From Aquisphaera giovannonii (GTDB taxonomy: Bacteria > Planctomycetota > Planctomycetia > Isosphaerales > Isosphaeraceae), in the NCBI RefSeq assembly GCF_008087625.1, contig NZ_CP042997.1, forward strand, positions 7,688,001 through 7,752,000: a DNA stretch of 64,000 nucleotides. Reading direction: 5' to 3'. Shown here in pieces: positions 56,401 to 63,700 of this stretch. The number at the start of each line of letters is the position of its first letter. The stretch's first letter is position 1. The notes beneath the pieces were generated by a model, which had not been told where the DNA came from, did no database searches, and saw only the letters and a list, made by a program, of their open reading frames with translations. The position numbers and the translations under genes were made by a program.

Positions 56401-57645
56401 GTCGTCGCGGTCGATCAGGTAAATCTTGCCGGACTTGCCCGTCTCCACCATGAGGTGCGGATGCTGCTGGCTGCCCACCGAATCCGGCAGCAGCATCGTC
56501 CCGCCCGAGCCGAGGTCCGCGTCGTTGTTGTTGAGGACGTCGAACTCGTACGGCGTGAAGAAGTCGTGCACCACGAACTGGTCGCCGACTGGCGTCCCGC
56601 CGAGCTGCACCACGCTCTCGCCGTAGTCCTGCTGCGGATTCGCCCCGTACTGGTCGAAGGTGCCGTTGCCCGTCGCGAAGAAGATGTTGCCGGTCGCCGG
56701 GTCGTAGGCCGGCGGGTCGCCGGACTGCCAGATGCCCGCCTCGGTGCCGTTCGGATTGACGTTGAACCAGGCGACCGGCTGGAGCGTCGTCGCGTCGAAG
56801 GCGGCCAGCCAGCCGTGATAGGGCTGCGTGTCCCCGTGCGAGGCCCACGTCGCCAGGATCCAGTCATGACCATTGGCCTGGTAAAGCTGCAGGGCCGCGC
56901 GCTGGTTCTCGCGGGTCGCGTTGAACGTCACCACGCCGTTGACGCTGTCGTCCCCCGTGCCGGCCACGTGGATCGCCGTGTCGTTGACGTGCGAGCCGTC
57001 CGGATTCTCCGTGGTGTCGCCGATGACGTAGCCGCCGGGCACCTTGTCCTGGCCCGTCGAGACGTCCAGGGCGTGCAGGGTCTGGACATAGTGCGGGTGC
57101 GCCGTGTCCCCGTTCAGGACCTCCTGCGTCTTGGTGATGACGTACAGCGTGCGGGTCGCCGGATCGATGACCGGAGTGCCGGTGATGCCGATCGTGGGCA
57201 CGATGTCGTGCGAGACGATCGCCGCCTGCGGGACCGACGTGATGCCGGCGGCGGGGTCGGTGAAGCTGTGTACCCACAGCGGCTGGGCACTCGCGCCGGC
57301 ATTGCTGTCGGCGTCGAAGGCATACATCGTGTCATTCTCGGTCGCCACGAAGGCGACGTTGTGCTCCGCTCCGTCGATCGTGACGCCCGAGAGGTACAGC
57401 GGCTCCGCGTAGACGTAGCCGTCGACCGGCTGCGAGAAGAGCAGGCCGAAGCTCGTCGGGTTGACGTTCCCCGGCGTCAGCGTCGTCTCGGACAGGTTCG
57501 CCCCCGAGAGATAAGGATCATTGTGGTACTGCGTGACGTCCACGCCGCTGAGCAGGAGGCGTCCTTCGAGGGAGGCGAGGAGCGGGCGATGGTGCCTCGC
57601 CCGGCGCGCACGGCGGGCGCGGACACGGCCGTCAATCCTTTTCAT
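50470..57645 (-). CDS. giant surface protein: beta-propeller, fibronectin III, lectin-like, three LamG/DUF1349-like repeats, dockerin-like end
   Basis: The 2391-residue protein opens with a basic leader and LASLEGRLLLSG (26-34), the planctomycete surface-protein motif. Approximate domains: quinoprotein-like beta-propeller 35-590; fibronectin III at 595-690, 692-775 and 988-1085; two L-type-lectin-like domains at 780-988 and 1088-1310 (GGMGYQGIGHSIAIKLDPFQ and GGLGYAGIGNSVAIKFDAYK are the same motif); three tandem repeats of about 185 residues at 1317-1498, 1500-1685 and 1686-1858 (HYVSQPRNGDLVAIARVGSM and its copies); Ig-like segments 1860-2200; and a C-terminal EF-hand pair of dockerin type (GDVTGDGVVDNADLG, DVNGDGKISALDLALA). 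It probably binds glycans at or outside the cell surface. AAGGGA lies 6 bases before the ATG. Confidence 0.88.
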   Translation of the reverse strand: MKRIDGRVRARRARRARHHRPLLASLEGRLLLSGVDVTQYHNDPYLSGANLSETTLTPGNVNPTSFGLLFSQPVDGYVYAEPLYLSGVTIDGAEHNVAFVATENDTMYAFDADSNAGASAQPLWVHSFTDPAAGITSVPQAAIVSHDIVPTIGITGTPVIDPATRTLYVITKTQEVLNGDTAHPHYVQTLHALDVSTGQDKVPGGYVIGDTTENPDGSHVNDTAIHVAGTGDDSVNGVVTFNATRENQRAALQLYQANGHDWILATWASHGDTQPYHGWLAAFDATTLQPVAWFNVNPNGTEAGIWQSGDPPAYDPATGNIFFATGNGTFDQYGANPQQDYGESVVQLGGTPVGDQFVVHDFFTPYEFDVLNNNDADLGSGGTMLLPDSVGSQQHPHLMVETGKSGKIYLIDRDDMGQVPNPGTGPDANVQTVTAGQAGVWGSPSFLQVSGTSGIIYYHGSGDVLKGYYVSNGHIEDGSQPGDRPILYGTYYAGFPGAQPVVSANGTAEPLAPTDAIVWELQVDQYGSNGPGVLLAYDALNPSVELYDSATVGQRDQLGGAVKFTVPTVANGHVYVGSQYAFSVFGLFPEATAAPATPTGLAASTVLGQGSKIQLSWTNPAPAPGAAPTGIQILRSTDGVNYSVLTTVPGTASSYTDPGPFSIGQPYTYEVVAINQAGASAASAPAQVQITIQPPALTLTNVTASTIALSWTGIANDHYEIQRSNDGVNFATIASVPAGQFSYVDAGLAPGMYGYRVEAFNVNPAASSVSAVRGATVGATVDEGGGFHNTAGLTANGAAQFAEATARLTKATGQVGSVFTNNRLTIGSFTTSFEVRLHEGTQPDYADGITFVIQAGSPTALGQGLGGMGYQGIGHSIAIKLDPFQNPGDPSGSTTGLFINGEGPFGGVDTTGNGLLLNSQAPKKVTITYDGTTLTESIVNTLDASETFTATYQVDIASLIGSDTAYVGFTGSTGDDGFWELQDILDWTFTSTEPLPGAPTAVRGTNPSSSEIDLSWTSNSYNETGFAIERSTDGENFTQVGTTDGTTYRDLGLPVGTYYYRVRAYNDAGYSPYSPTQAIATGTLIDHSGGFSSHSDLSANGNVDWNDGAMQLTNGYEFNSSSSFYTTPVSVLNFTTTFTFQMAPGTTAPPIADGFTFTIQNSGAGTSALGQAGGGLGYAGIGNSVAIKFDAYKPFGDHSSTGLYVNGDYPDVSPPGPGDVYVPLDGTGIDFNAAATDATPHTFQASLSYDGTTLTETITDETTGATFSTQYAINLAGYLNSTSAYVGFTGATGGATSIIQIDSWTGEFLAQPPALLAPWTSEDVGPPAIAGSATYSNGTFTVNASGYDIWNNYDEFHYVSQPRNGDLVAIARVGSMSDTSAWAKAGIMVRDGLDPSASFAFIFVTPGNGVDFQYRDGAGTDAQWNGYLPVAAPQWVMMIRSGNTYEGFTSADGVNWTLDGTVSIAMNDPVQVGLAYDSANDGVLGTATFDHVSVTSPSQLPPGFGDSDVGGPGLPGSGSFDATTGTWTLAGGGSDIWNGADQFHYTAEPFQGDGSISARVASLTYTDQWAKAGVMYRSSLDPASTFVDVVATPGNGVAFQWRDQYGNLGNEQVYLGAPVWVQLVRQGDAFMGNYSYDGTYWYPIGAPVTIDMPDVALAGLALTSHNDGTLAVATFTNVSVLPAGWSDADIGYPGLPGGALYDGQSWRVFGSGNDNNDYYDQLNYASQPFNGSGSIAADVNSLTNSDPGGFAGVGIREYNYAYTAFVQMVAIQDNGVALQWRDDYGNVGSDQVAGISAPVRVKLERTGNVFEGFYSTDGESWIEVGAVEVDMPFSVLAGLAVSSNNNAMLAEAAFADVATEQFPDVLGLAIDGPAVRNQAVDAATVTFSVPVDSATIPGGLSLTRDGYVVDIPAGSVTATLVPGTTATYLVSGLSGLTRDDGNYELTVDATQVLNAADTAAGVGTASTSWLMDATPPTSQISPLLTRQSQSIFAVTVSGTDPSGTTPSGITSFTVYVSANGGAWTPWQTLTPNVTQGSTAAAVALFTGQSNTIYAFYSTATDAAGNTQAYRPRIEASTYVPDLSPPVTSIAGGSYNGDGTISVKLSGHDVGGGLLNYFRAWVSIDGHAPTPAGPAIPAGVPDGHGNVAAAIRYVIPPAYDNGVAHSFVFSTAGIDSSGNAEAAHATAGQGAFSVSYTPPAASGLAISGVTVERGAAERSYIRYIDVAFNDPRLAVLQAIVRSVNSPASGQAPELTLMKYNLDGGGTPVPISLKGLLSVVDDAIEIEFGAGGLGGSPTTTAADGYYALAFKPPSGQGVGSTHHFFRLLGDVTGDGVVDNADLGAVAAAVNQSRTAGYAPLNVDVNGDGKISALDLALATRAKGHKLKSGLPLG

Positions 57646-57761
57646 GGCAGTCCCTTGAATCTCGGGTGTATGATCCGGGTCTTCGGACTCAGGAGAGCGG
57701 ATTCATCCCGGGGCCCTCTCGGGCCGCGGACGTCCCTTCCCGGGGCACGTCATGGTTCGCT

Positions 57762-59285
57762 TCAGCTCATAAGGAAGGCGTATCGGGCCAGGGTCTCGAG
57801 GCAGCGGTCCAGCTCTTCTCCATGGTCTCGGCCCCGACCCGGCCCGGGTCGATCGCGCGAGGAGGGCGGAATTGGTCTATTCGGTACGGGCCCGTTCTCG
57901 GAACGTGACGCCAGTATCGAACGGAGGATTTCGGCACGATCGCGGCGGCCATCCAGGAGGCGGACGACCCTCCGGCTGAGGTCGTCCAGCCGAACCGCCT
58001 CGTGACGAAGGTTGGTGACGACCTCCCCGAGTCCGGCCTGATGGCGGGCCGCGGCACTAGCGAGCGGGCGCGGGCTCACGTCCGGGACGAAGGGCCATCG
58101 GTGAGCCCGGAACTCGAGGATCTTCAGCCGATAGCAGCGGAGCAGGTCCGACGTGAGGTCCGGATCGCCGCGGACCGCATCGGCCCGGCGGGGCCGGGGC
58201 GGTGGGCGACCTTGGTCCGCCCCCGTGAGCTCCCCCCAGGGGATCGCGGACGGCCAGGCTGCGGCCACACGATGGAGGACTTGCCGGAGCCGCCCCTCGA
58301 CGCGGAAGCCCACCCGGGGCAGCGAGACCGGCGGGCGAGCGGCCACGTGCAGCCGGGCCAGCTCCTCTTCCCGGGGCAGTCCCGGCTCGCGTGCGGCGAG
58401 GCAGAAGACGCTCTGGCGGAACTTGCGATTGATCAGGAAGTCGAGATATTGCTCGAACTCCACGTCGTCCGCCGCGAGCCCTTTCAGGCCGGCCGCCGCC
58501 GCGGGGGGGAAGCTCTCGACGTCCAGCACGCCCGCCTGAACCTCCGAGACGAAGCGCAGCCCCGCCCCCGTTGCCCGCTCGGCGAGCTCGTGGAAATAGA
58601 CGGGCTCGTTCTCCGCCTCGAGGTGGTCGTGCAGCAGGTACGAGTCGGCCCTTTCGCGGACGTACCGGCACTCCTCCCCCATCCACCCCGCATAGGCCCG
58701 ATCGAACGCCGAGGCGGATGACGCCACGAACTCCAGGGCCCGCCGGGCCTCGCGTGCGCAGTCCGCGGGACGGTCGAACCGGCGGGCGCGATAGGCCATC
58801 AGGTCGCGGACGATCCCGCGAAGCCGCCAGCCCGGGTGCGTGTTGTAGCTGAGATAGGCCAGGCCGCCCGGCCTCAGGCGGGACGCCATGACCTCGAGGA
58901 TCCGACCCCTTGCCACTGCGTCGACCCACGAATAGACGCCATGGGCGATGATGTAGTCGAACGATCCGAGCTCGTCGCCGACGTCCACGAGGTTGCGGCA
59001 CTCCACCGCGACGTTGCGCAATCCGCAGGCCTCGATGAACTCGCGAGCCGCCGCGACCTGCCGGCCCGACTTATCGATCCCCACGAAAGAGGCTTCCGGA
59101 AGGCCGGCGGCCATCGGGATCAGGTTGCCGCCCCGGGCGCAACCGATCTCCAGGACGCGGCAATGCTCGACCGCTACCGGATCCAGTCCGGCCAGGATCG
59201 ACACCACGGCGAGATGACCCGGATGGCTCGACGGATACGGATCGTCGGCATACGGGACCTCATCATAGCTGATCACTGGAGCCAT
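57762..59285 (-). CDS. class I SAM-dependent methyltransferase with C-terminal regulatory region
   Basis: The protein of about 507 residues starts with YDEVPYADDPYPSSHPGHLA, a pattern typical of this group, then a Rossmann methyltransferase domain at about 40-200: SAM loop VLEIGCARGGNLIPMAAG, acidic FVGIDKSGRQ, motif FDYIIAHGVYSWVD and LRPGGLAYLSYNTHPGW. The part from 210 to 310 (ADSYLLHDHLEAENEPVYFH, FEQYLDFLINRKFRQSVFCL) matches the methyltransferase regulatory domain described in PKMT-type protein lysine methyltransferases, known from rickettsial outer-membrane-protein modification. A protein substrate is therefore possible but unproven. An in-frame ATG at 59318 would add 11 residues. An IS remnant lies upstream. 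Confidence 0.8.
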   Translation of the reverse strand: MAPVISYDEVPYADDPYPSSHPGHLAVVSILAGLDPVAVEHCRVLEIGCARGGNLIPMAAGLPEASFVGIDKSGRQVAAAREFIEACGLRNVAVECRNLVDVGDELGSFDYIIAHGVYSWVDAVARGRILEVMASRLRPGGLAYLSYNTHPGWRLRGIVRDLMAYRARRFDRPADCAREARRALEFVASSASAFDRAYAGWMGEECRYVRERADSYLLHDHLEAENEPVYFHELAERATGAGLRFVSEVQAGVLDVESFPPAAAAGLKGLAADDVEFEQYLDFLINRKFRQSVFCLAAREPGLPREEELARLHVAARPPVSLPRVGFRVEGRLRQVLHRVAAAWPSAIPWGELTGADQGRPPPRPRRADAVRGDPDLTSDLLRCYRLKILEFRAHRWPFVPDVSPRPLASAAARHQAGLGEVVTNLRHEAVRLDDLSRRVVRLLDGRRDRAEILRSILASRSENGPVPNRPIPPSSRDRPGPGRGRDHGEELDRCLETLARYAFLMS

Positions 59286-59539
59286 GTAGGGCCTGGGCTC
59301 CCACCGATTCCGCGACATTCGCTAACCCGGATGCGGAGGGTGGAGAGCCACTCCTGTCTGCAAGATGTGGAGATACCGCACTTTCGTGCAAACGATGCTG
59401 TTAGGACTGTTGCATTAGAGTTCCGTCATAAGCCGCCCATTGTCAAGTCCCTGGCGGGATGGGACTGCGTTTCTCCTACCCGCTCTCGTGTCCGACTGCT
59501 GCGTCGGCGATCTTGATTCATGTAGGAATGGGGCGCCAC

Positions 59540-60143
59540 TGGTGCACCCGGTCGCGGCTTGAGCGACGGCTCCTTGGTCCCACGTACACGGACGAAATGC
59601 CACACCATGGGGAGATCGATCCCCACCTCCGGTGGATCGACGGCACCATCGTCCCCGTCGCCCGCTGAGACGGCGGCACCCTCTTGAGGAGCCACCGCCG
59701 ACCCCGGCTGGGCGGCGGATCCGCGACGCGACTCGAGGAGCCGGAAGACCATGCGTCGGGCAACTCGCGGGTGGGTACGCCACGAAACTCGACCTGCGGC
59801 GAGACGGCCGGAGGACCGCATTGGGCTTTGACGCCACGCCGAGGCGGCGACACGAGAGCCGGGCGTTGGCGTCGAGCATACGGCGCGCCGCTCTCCCCGG
59901 CCTCGGGCGCGGCCCCGCCGGCCTCGGCGGCCGACCAGCGACGAGGGGTACAGCTATCCGGGAATCTGGCGCTGGCCGTCTCGCCGAGAGATCGGGCGCG
60001 TCATCTCGACTCGGAAGGACCAGCTCCAAGCCGCCGACTTCGAGCAGAAGGGGCTCCTCCCGGCAGACGAGGCCAGAGCGGCCGAGGCTTTCCGGGAGGC
60101 AAGGCATCTCGCGCGTTGGATCGTCTCGGCTGCCGCTCCGTGA
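59540..60143 (+). pseudogene. degenerate IS5-family transposase
   Basis: Three plus-strand frames in succession carry consecutive parts of an IS5-type DDE transposase. First frame: GEIDPHLRWIDGTIV (59604-59655), matching the block around the first catalytic Asp. Second frame: VGQLAGGYATKLDLRRDG and LGFDATPRRRHESRAL (59757-59870), matching the RSRGGYGTKLHL block. Third frame: DEGYSYPGIWRW and IGRVISTRKDQ (59940-60023), matching the DKGYSYP block around the second Asp. At least two frameshifts and a missing N-terminus make it inactive. A possible left end begins near 59406 (GGACTGTTGCATTAGAG), but no matching right inverted repeat was found. Confidence 0.7.
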
Positions 60144-60251
60144 GGCCTTGCCTGCGGTCCGACAGCCGCACGGCATTGCGGCGCCCCCGTCCCGGCCCCT
60201 CGAGGACGTCCCTCGCCCATTCGCGATCGCGAAGGACGGACAGCATGCTGG

Positions 60252-61298
60252 TCAATACGAGTCGGCGCTGATGACTTCTCCGCCCGACACCGTGCCCAGG
60301 GCACGCCAGACGGGGCCGGCGATCGTGGACTTGACGAATCGCACGCTGCCGTCGCCGAGCAGGACGTTCACGCCGCCGGGGTGGTAGCTCCGGGACGTGA
60401 TGGCGGCGAACGTCGCGTTCACACCGCCGCGGAAGAGCGGCGTGCCCTGGAGGTCCAGGTCGCCCTCGCCCTTCGTCCCCATGATGGCCTTGTTCGGCGG
60501 CCAAGCGTGGGTCATGCCGGTCTCCTGCGCGTTGCCGTCCACCCACGCCGAGTGTCCCTGGCCGACCGTGCCGCAGGTCCCGCCGTACTCCGGCGCGACC
60601 ACGAACGGATCCGCCGTCGGATCCGGCACGACCGTCGGGTTGTTGATGTTCGACAAACCCGGGACGCAGTTGTACTCGGGATTGCGGACCTTCACCTCGG
60701 CCATGAGCACGGTGTTCGTCAGGCCGTCGGTGAAGCTCGCGAGGCGCCGGCTGAGGTTCGGGGAGAAGACGCCCCTCGTCTGAGGGCCGCCCGGATTGAA
60801 CACGAACCAGTCTCCCATGTTCACGCCGTAGTTCGTGATCCCCTTGGGGGAGTTGAAGAATGCGCTCGCGGGCGTCGGCGAGGAGTCCCGCTCGCTCGGG
60901 CAGATGAGCGTCGCGACGTTGCTGGAGGAGACGGTGTAATTCGGCGCGGCGCTGTAGGGGATCGTGAAGTTGATCGAGCTGAACATGGGCCCCTGCTCCA
61001 TCAGGGGCAGGAGGCGGGCGTGGACGCTCCAGCCGACCCAGGCCGCGAACGCGGAGGGCCGCGTGTCGATCACGCCCGCGATGGGCAGCGTCCCGGCCAC
61101 GCTCTCATAGTTATGAATCCCCAGGCCCAGCTGTTTCAGGTTGTTCGTACACTGAATCCGCCGGGCGGCCTCGCGCGCTGATTGCACGGCCGGCAGCAGC
61201 AGAGCGACCAGGACCGCGATGATGGCGATCACCACCAGCAGCTCGATCAGCGTGAACGCACGGCGACCGCCCTCGAGGCGACCCAGTCTCGCATTCAT
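60252..61298 (-). CDS. DUF1559 protein with prepilin-type N-terminal methylation motif
   Basis: The 348-residue protein has the type IV pilin-like leader [20 protein letters not shown] with Glu19 at the conserved position five after the cleavage site, followed by [20 protein letters not shown], the start of the DUF1559 (SBP_bac_10) domain. The C-terminal block [17 protein letters not shown] is the family signature. Planctomycetes hold many such paralogues; they are pseudopilin-like exported proteins whose exact function is unknown. A weak -10-like TATACT lies at 61400-61405 on the minus strand. The frame ends 109 bases beyond the IS remnant. Confidence 0.93.
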   Translation of the reverse strand: MNARLGRLEGGRRAFTLIELLVVIAIIAVLVALLLPAVQSAREAARRIQCTNNLKQLGLGIHNYESVAGTLPIAGVIDTRPSAFAAWVGWSVHARLLPLMEQGPMFSSINFTIPYSAAPNYTVSSSNVATLICPSERDSSPTPASAFFNSPKGITNYGVNMGDWFVFNPGGPQTRGVFSPNLSRRLASFTDGLTNTVLMAEVKVRNPEYNCVPGLSNINNPTVVPDPTADPFVVAPEYGGTCGTVGQGHSAWVDGNAQETGMTHAWPPNKAIMGTKGEGDLDLQGTPLFRGGVNATFAAITSRSYHPGGVNVLLGDGSVRFVKSTIAGPVWRALGTVSGGEVISADSY

Positions 61299-61459
61299 CT
61301 ACCTGCCCCATTCTTGTTAAGGCCGTCCCGTCGCGGCCATGATCCCATCATTCATCCACACTACTGGTGAACTTACCACGAATGATTTGGGTCAGGTGGA
61401 GTATACCCGATATTCCGGGCGCGCCGGCCGAAATCGAGGGCGATGTGGATGGGGCCGCG

Positions 61460-62026
61460 TCAGCCTTTCCGCTTCATGATCAGTTCCATCACGAGGCGCT
61501 CCTCCCCGGGGCCGCCGAGCAGGTACTGGCGATGGATCAGGGTGCGGCCCTCGTCCTCCAGGTGGCTCTCGGTCCTCGTGCGCCGCGTCTCCTTCTGGTC
61601 GGGATCGAGGTTGAGGCTGTAGAGAACGATCCTCGACCCGTCGAACGGCTCGCGGCTCCGGCGGGCGGACATTCGGGTCTGCCGGGATTCGAACCAGAAG
61701 CTCGTGAATTTCCCGTTCTCCGGTTCGAAGCCGATGATCCCGGTCCCGGTCTCGCGTTTCTCCCCGTCGCCGAAGGCGAAGTCGCTCTGGAGGAACCTAC
61801 CTCCCTGGATCATATATTGACGGCATTCTCCGGGCGTCTTGATGGGATTATCCCCCCGGTGGATGACCTTCGTGACGGTCCACCGGCCGGCCATGGTCTC
61901 CAGGAATTTCTGGCCGACGCCCGGGGCGGAGCGGGGCTCGAAGGGCTTGGGCTCCTGGGCGCCGGCGAGGCCGGCCATGGCCGAGAGGAGGAGGCAGGCG
62001 ACGATACCGCGAGTCGATGACCGCAT
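61460..62026 (-). CDS. secreted DUF1579-family protein
   Basis: The 188-residue protein has a signal peptide (1-23, ending AGLAGA) and a single beta-rich domain of the DUF1579 family: FLETMAGRWTVTKVIHRG, GRFLQSDFAFGDGEKRETGT, GIIGFEPENGKFTSFWFESR and RQYLLGGPGEERLVMELIMK. The family is a small lipocalin-like fold with no known activity. The ATG at 62026 has GAGG 9 bases upstream and gives the natural signal peptide; the open frame continues upstream only as shadow sequence. It diverges from the amidase gene. Confidence 0.82.
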   Translation of the reverse strand: MRSSTRGIVACLLLSAMAGLAGAQEPKPFEPRSAPGVGQKFLETMAGRWTVTKVIHRGDNPIKTPGECRQYMIQGGRFLQSDFAFGDGEKRETGTGIIGFEPENGKFTSFWFESRQTRMSARRSREPFDGSRIVLYSLNLDPDQKETRRTRTESHLEDEGRTLIHRQYLLGGPGEERLVMELIMKRKG

Positions 62027-62424
62027 CTTTCGGATCCTCAAGAATCGGGCTCGGCCCGGGCGAGGCGCGACGGGCGGGCCGGCCCTCGCCGGGCTCCGCG
62101 ACGCCGCGATGGGCCCCCGCGTCGGGGTTGACGGCGACGGGCTCGACGGCCCTCCGCCGGGGCCGGCCTCGTCGTCGCATTTGTAGAAATTACCACGCGA
62201 GCGGAGACGTCCGACACGGGCGACTTGAGAAAAAAACTTACAATTCCGTGCCCGCTCAAGGCACTCGGCCAAACGGCGTGTAGACTTGAGGCGAAGGCCG
62301 GGAAATTGAGTTTTGCTCCCCAAGAACCTGACACCACATTCGGCATCGGGGTTGCCTTAGAACAAGGCCGAGGGCCCGGCCCCGGATGCCGGGAGCGTGT
62401 ACCAACCTGGCGAGGAGAAGTGTC
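62027..62424. other. divergent intergenic region between the DUF1579 and amidase genes
   Basis: This 398-base region holds an A/T-rich core at about 62180-62260, including a run of seven A and TACAAT at 62239-62244, unusual for this genome. TACAAT could be a -10 box for the amidase with a leader of about 175 bases, but no -35 box fits. No gene was recognised. Confidence 0.35.
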
Positions 62425-63606
62425 ATGGCCCCCGTTGAATTGGTTCCGATCGCGGTGCGCCCGCGGCACGCCGCGCGGCTGATCATCGCCGCGATGGTCG
62501 TCGCCGCGGCGGCCGGATGCAGTCATCGACGTGAATCGATGCGTCCGATCTTCACGTCCCCCGCCTCGGTCGCACCCGCGGCGCCGTGCACCAACTGCGG
62601 CTCGGGCGGCTCCGCGCGTTCGGGCGTCGTCATCACGCCGGGGGCTTCCGCCTCCGGCGCGGGCCGGGTCCTGTCCTCGGACTCCGACCTCCCCGGCCCG
62701 TCCGGGGCCGTCGAGTCCACGGTCCCGCCCCTCTCCGAGCCGACCTCGACGTCCAAGAAGAGCACCTTGCCGGAGCCCGCCCCGAAGGCCGAGATCGGGG
62801 ACGTGCCGGACCTGAGGGCCTATCCGACGCCGTCCAAGACGACGAGGCTCAAGCCCCCCGCGGGCGGGACGTCCTCGACCTCGCCCTCGGGCAAGACCCC
62901 GATGCTGGAAGGGCCGGCCGGCGCCTCGACGGACCGCAAGGCGTCGGGCGACGGCCTCCGCGCGGCCTCGGCTACGGTGCCCGTCGCCGGGCGCATCCGC
63001 CGCGTGAGCACGAGCGAGCGACTCCACCCGTTCCTGGACGAGACCGGAGAGAACGAGCTCTACTACCCGAGCAAGGCCGACCGTCCCTGGCAGTACGTCG
63101 TCCTCCATCACAGCGCGAATCACGACGGGAGCCTGGACAGCATTGACGCGGAGCACCGCAAGGTCCTGGGCTACGACGGCTGCGGCTATCACTTCGTCAT
63201 CGGCAACGGGACGGGCTCGCCCGACGGCCGGATCGAGATCGCCCAGCGGTGGGCCAGGCAGAAGCACGGGGTCCATTGCCGCAACGCCCGCCAGTCCGAC
63301 ATCGACGAGTACGGGATCGGCATCTGCCTCGTCGGCAATCTGGACAAGGAGCCGCCGACCCCCCGCCAGGTCGAGGCCGCCCGCGCCCTCGTCGGCTACC
63401 TGGGCGATCGTTACCGGATTGATGCCAGCCGCATCGAGACCCACGCGGAGGTCGCCGCCACCCAGACCGTCTGCCCCGGCCGCTACTTCGACATGGACGC
63501 GATCCTCGGGAACGGCCCTTCCGCCCGCGCCGCGGAAGCCCCGACCCCCGGCCCCGCCGCCGCGGGATGGCGCAGCTCGCAGTCGAAGTCCATCCGCCTG
63601 AACTGA
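62425..63606 (+). CDS. lipoprotein N-acetylmuramoyl-L-alanine amidase (Amidase_2/PGRP-like)
   Basis: The 393-residue protein has a lipoprotein signal (hydrophobic 16-31, then AAGC with Cys32 as the probable lipid anchor), a low-complexity Ser/Pro/Thr linker (about 35-200) and a C-terminal amidase_2 domain at about 210-370. Zinc ligands are visible as the His pair in YVVLHHSANHDG, a His in ETHAEVAATQ and the Cys in TVCPGRYFD; GCGYHFVIGNG and YGIGICLVGN are the other family blocks. The enzyme cleaves the amide bond between muramic acid and the peptide stem of peptidoglycan. GAGGAG lies 7 bases before the ATG at 62425. Confidence 0.9.
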   Translation: MAPVELVPIAVRPRHAARLIIAAMVVAAAAGCSHRRESMRPIFTSPASVAPAAPCTNCGSGGSARSGVVITPGASASGAGRVLSSDSDLPGPSGAVESTVPPLSEPTSTSKKSTLPEPAPKAEIGDVPDLRAYPTPSKTTRLKPPAGGTSSTSPSGKTPMLEGPAGASTDRKASGDGLRAASATVPVAGRIRRVSTSERLHPFLDETGENELYYPSKADRPWQYVVLHHSANHDGSLDSIDAEHRKVLGYDGCGYHFVIGNGTGSPDGRIEIAQRWARQKHGVHCRNARQSDIDEYGIGICLVGNLDKEPPTPRQVEAARALVGYLGDRYRIDASRIETHAEVAATQTVCPGRYFDMDAILGNGPSARAAEAPTPGPAAAGWRSSQSKSIRLN

Positions 63607-63700
63607 TCCGCCGACGCGACCGCCCCACCGCCGAGAAGGTAGGCTCGGCCCATCGCGCACCCGCAGGGAAGCGGGGCGTGCACTCCGCCTCATCCCCTCC

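Noticed and set aside
59437-59442. TTGACA on the minus strand upstream of the methyltransferase
   Set aside because: No -10 box lies at 15-19 bases and it is probably inside the end of the IS remnant.
60220-60233. 14-bp palindrome TTCGCGATCGCGAA near the DUF1559 stop codon
   Set aside because: A few perfect 14-bp palindromes are expected by chance in 64 kb and no T-run or other signal supports a function.
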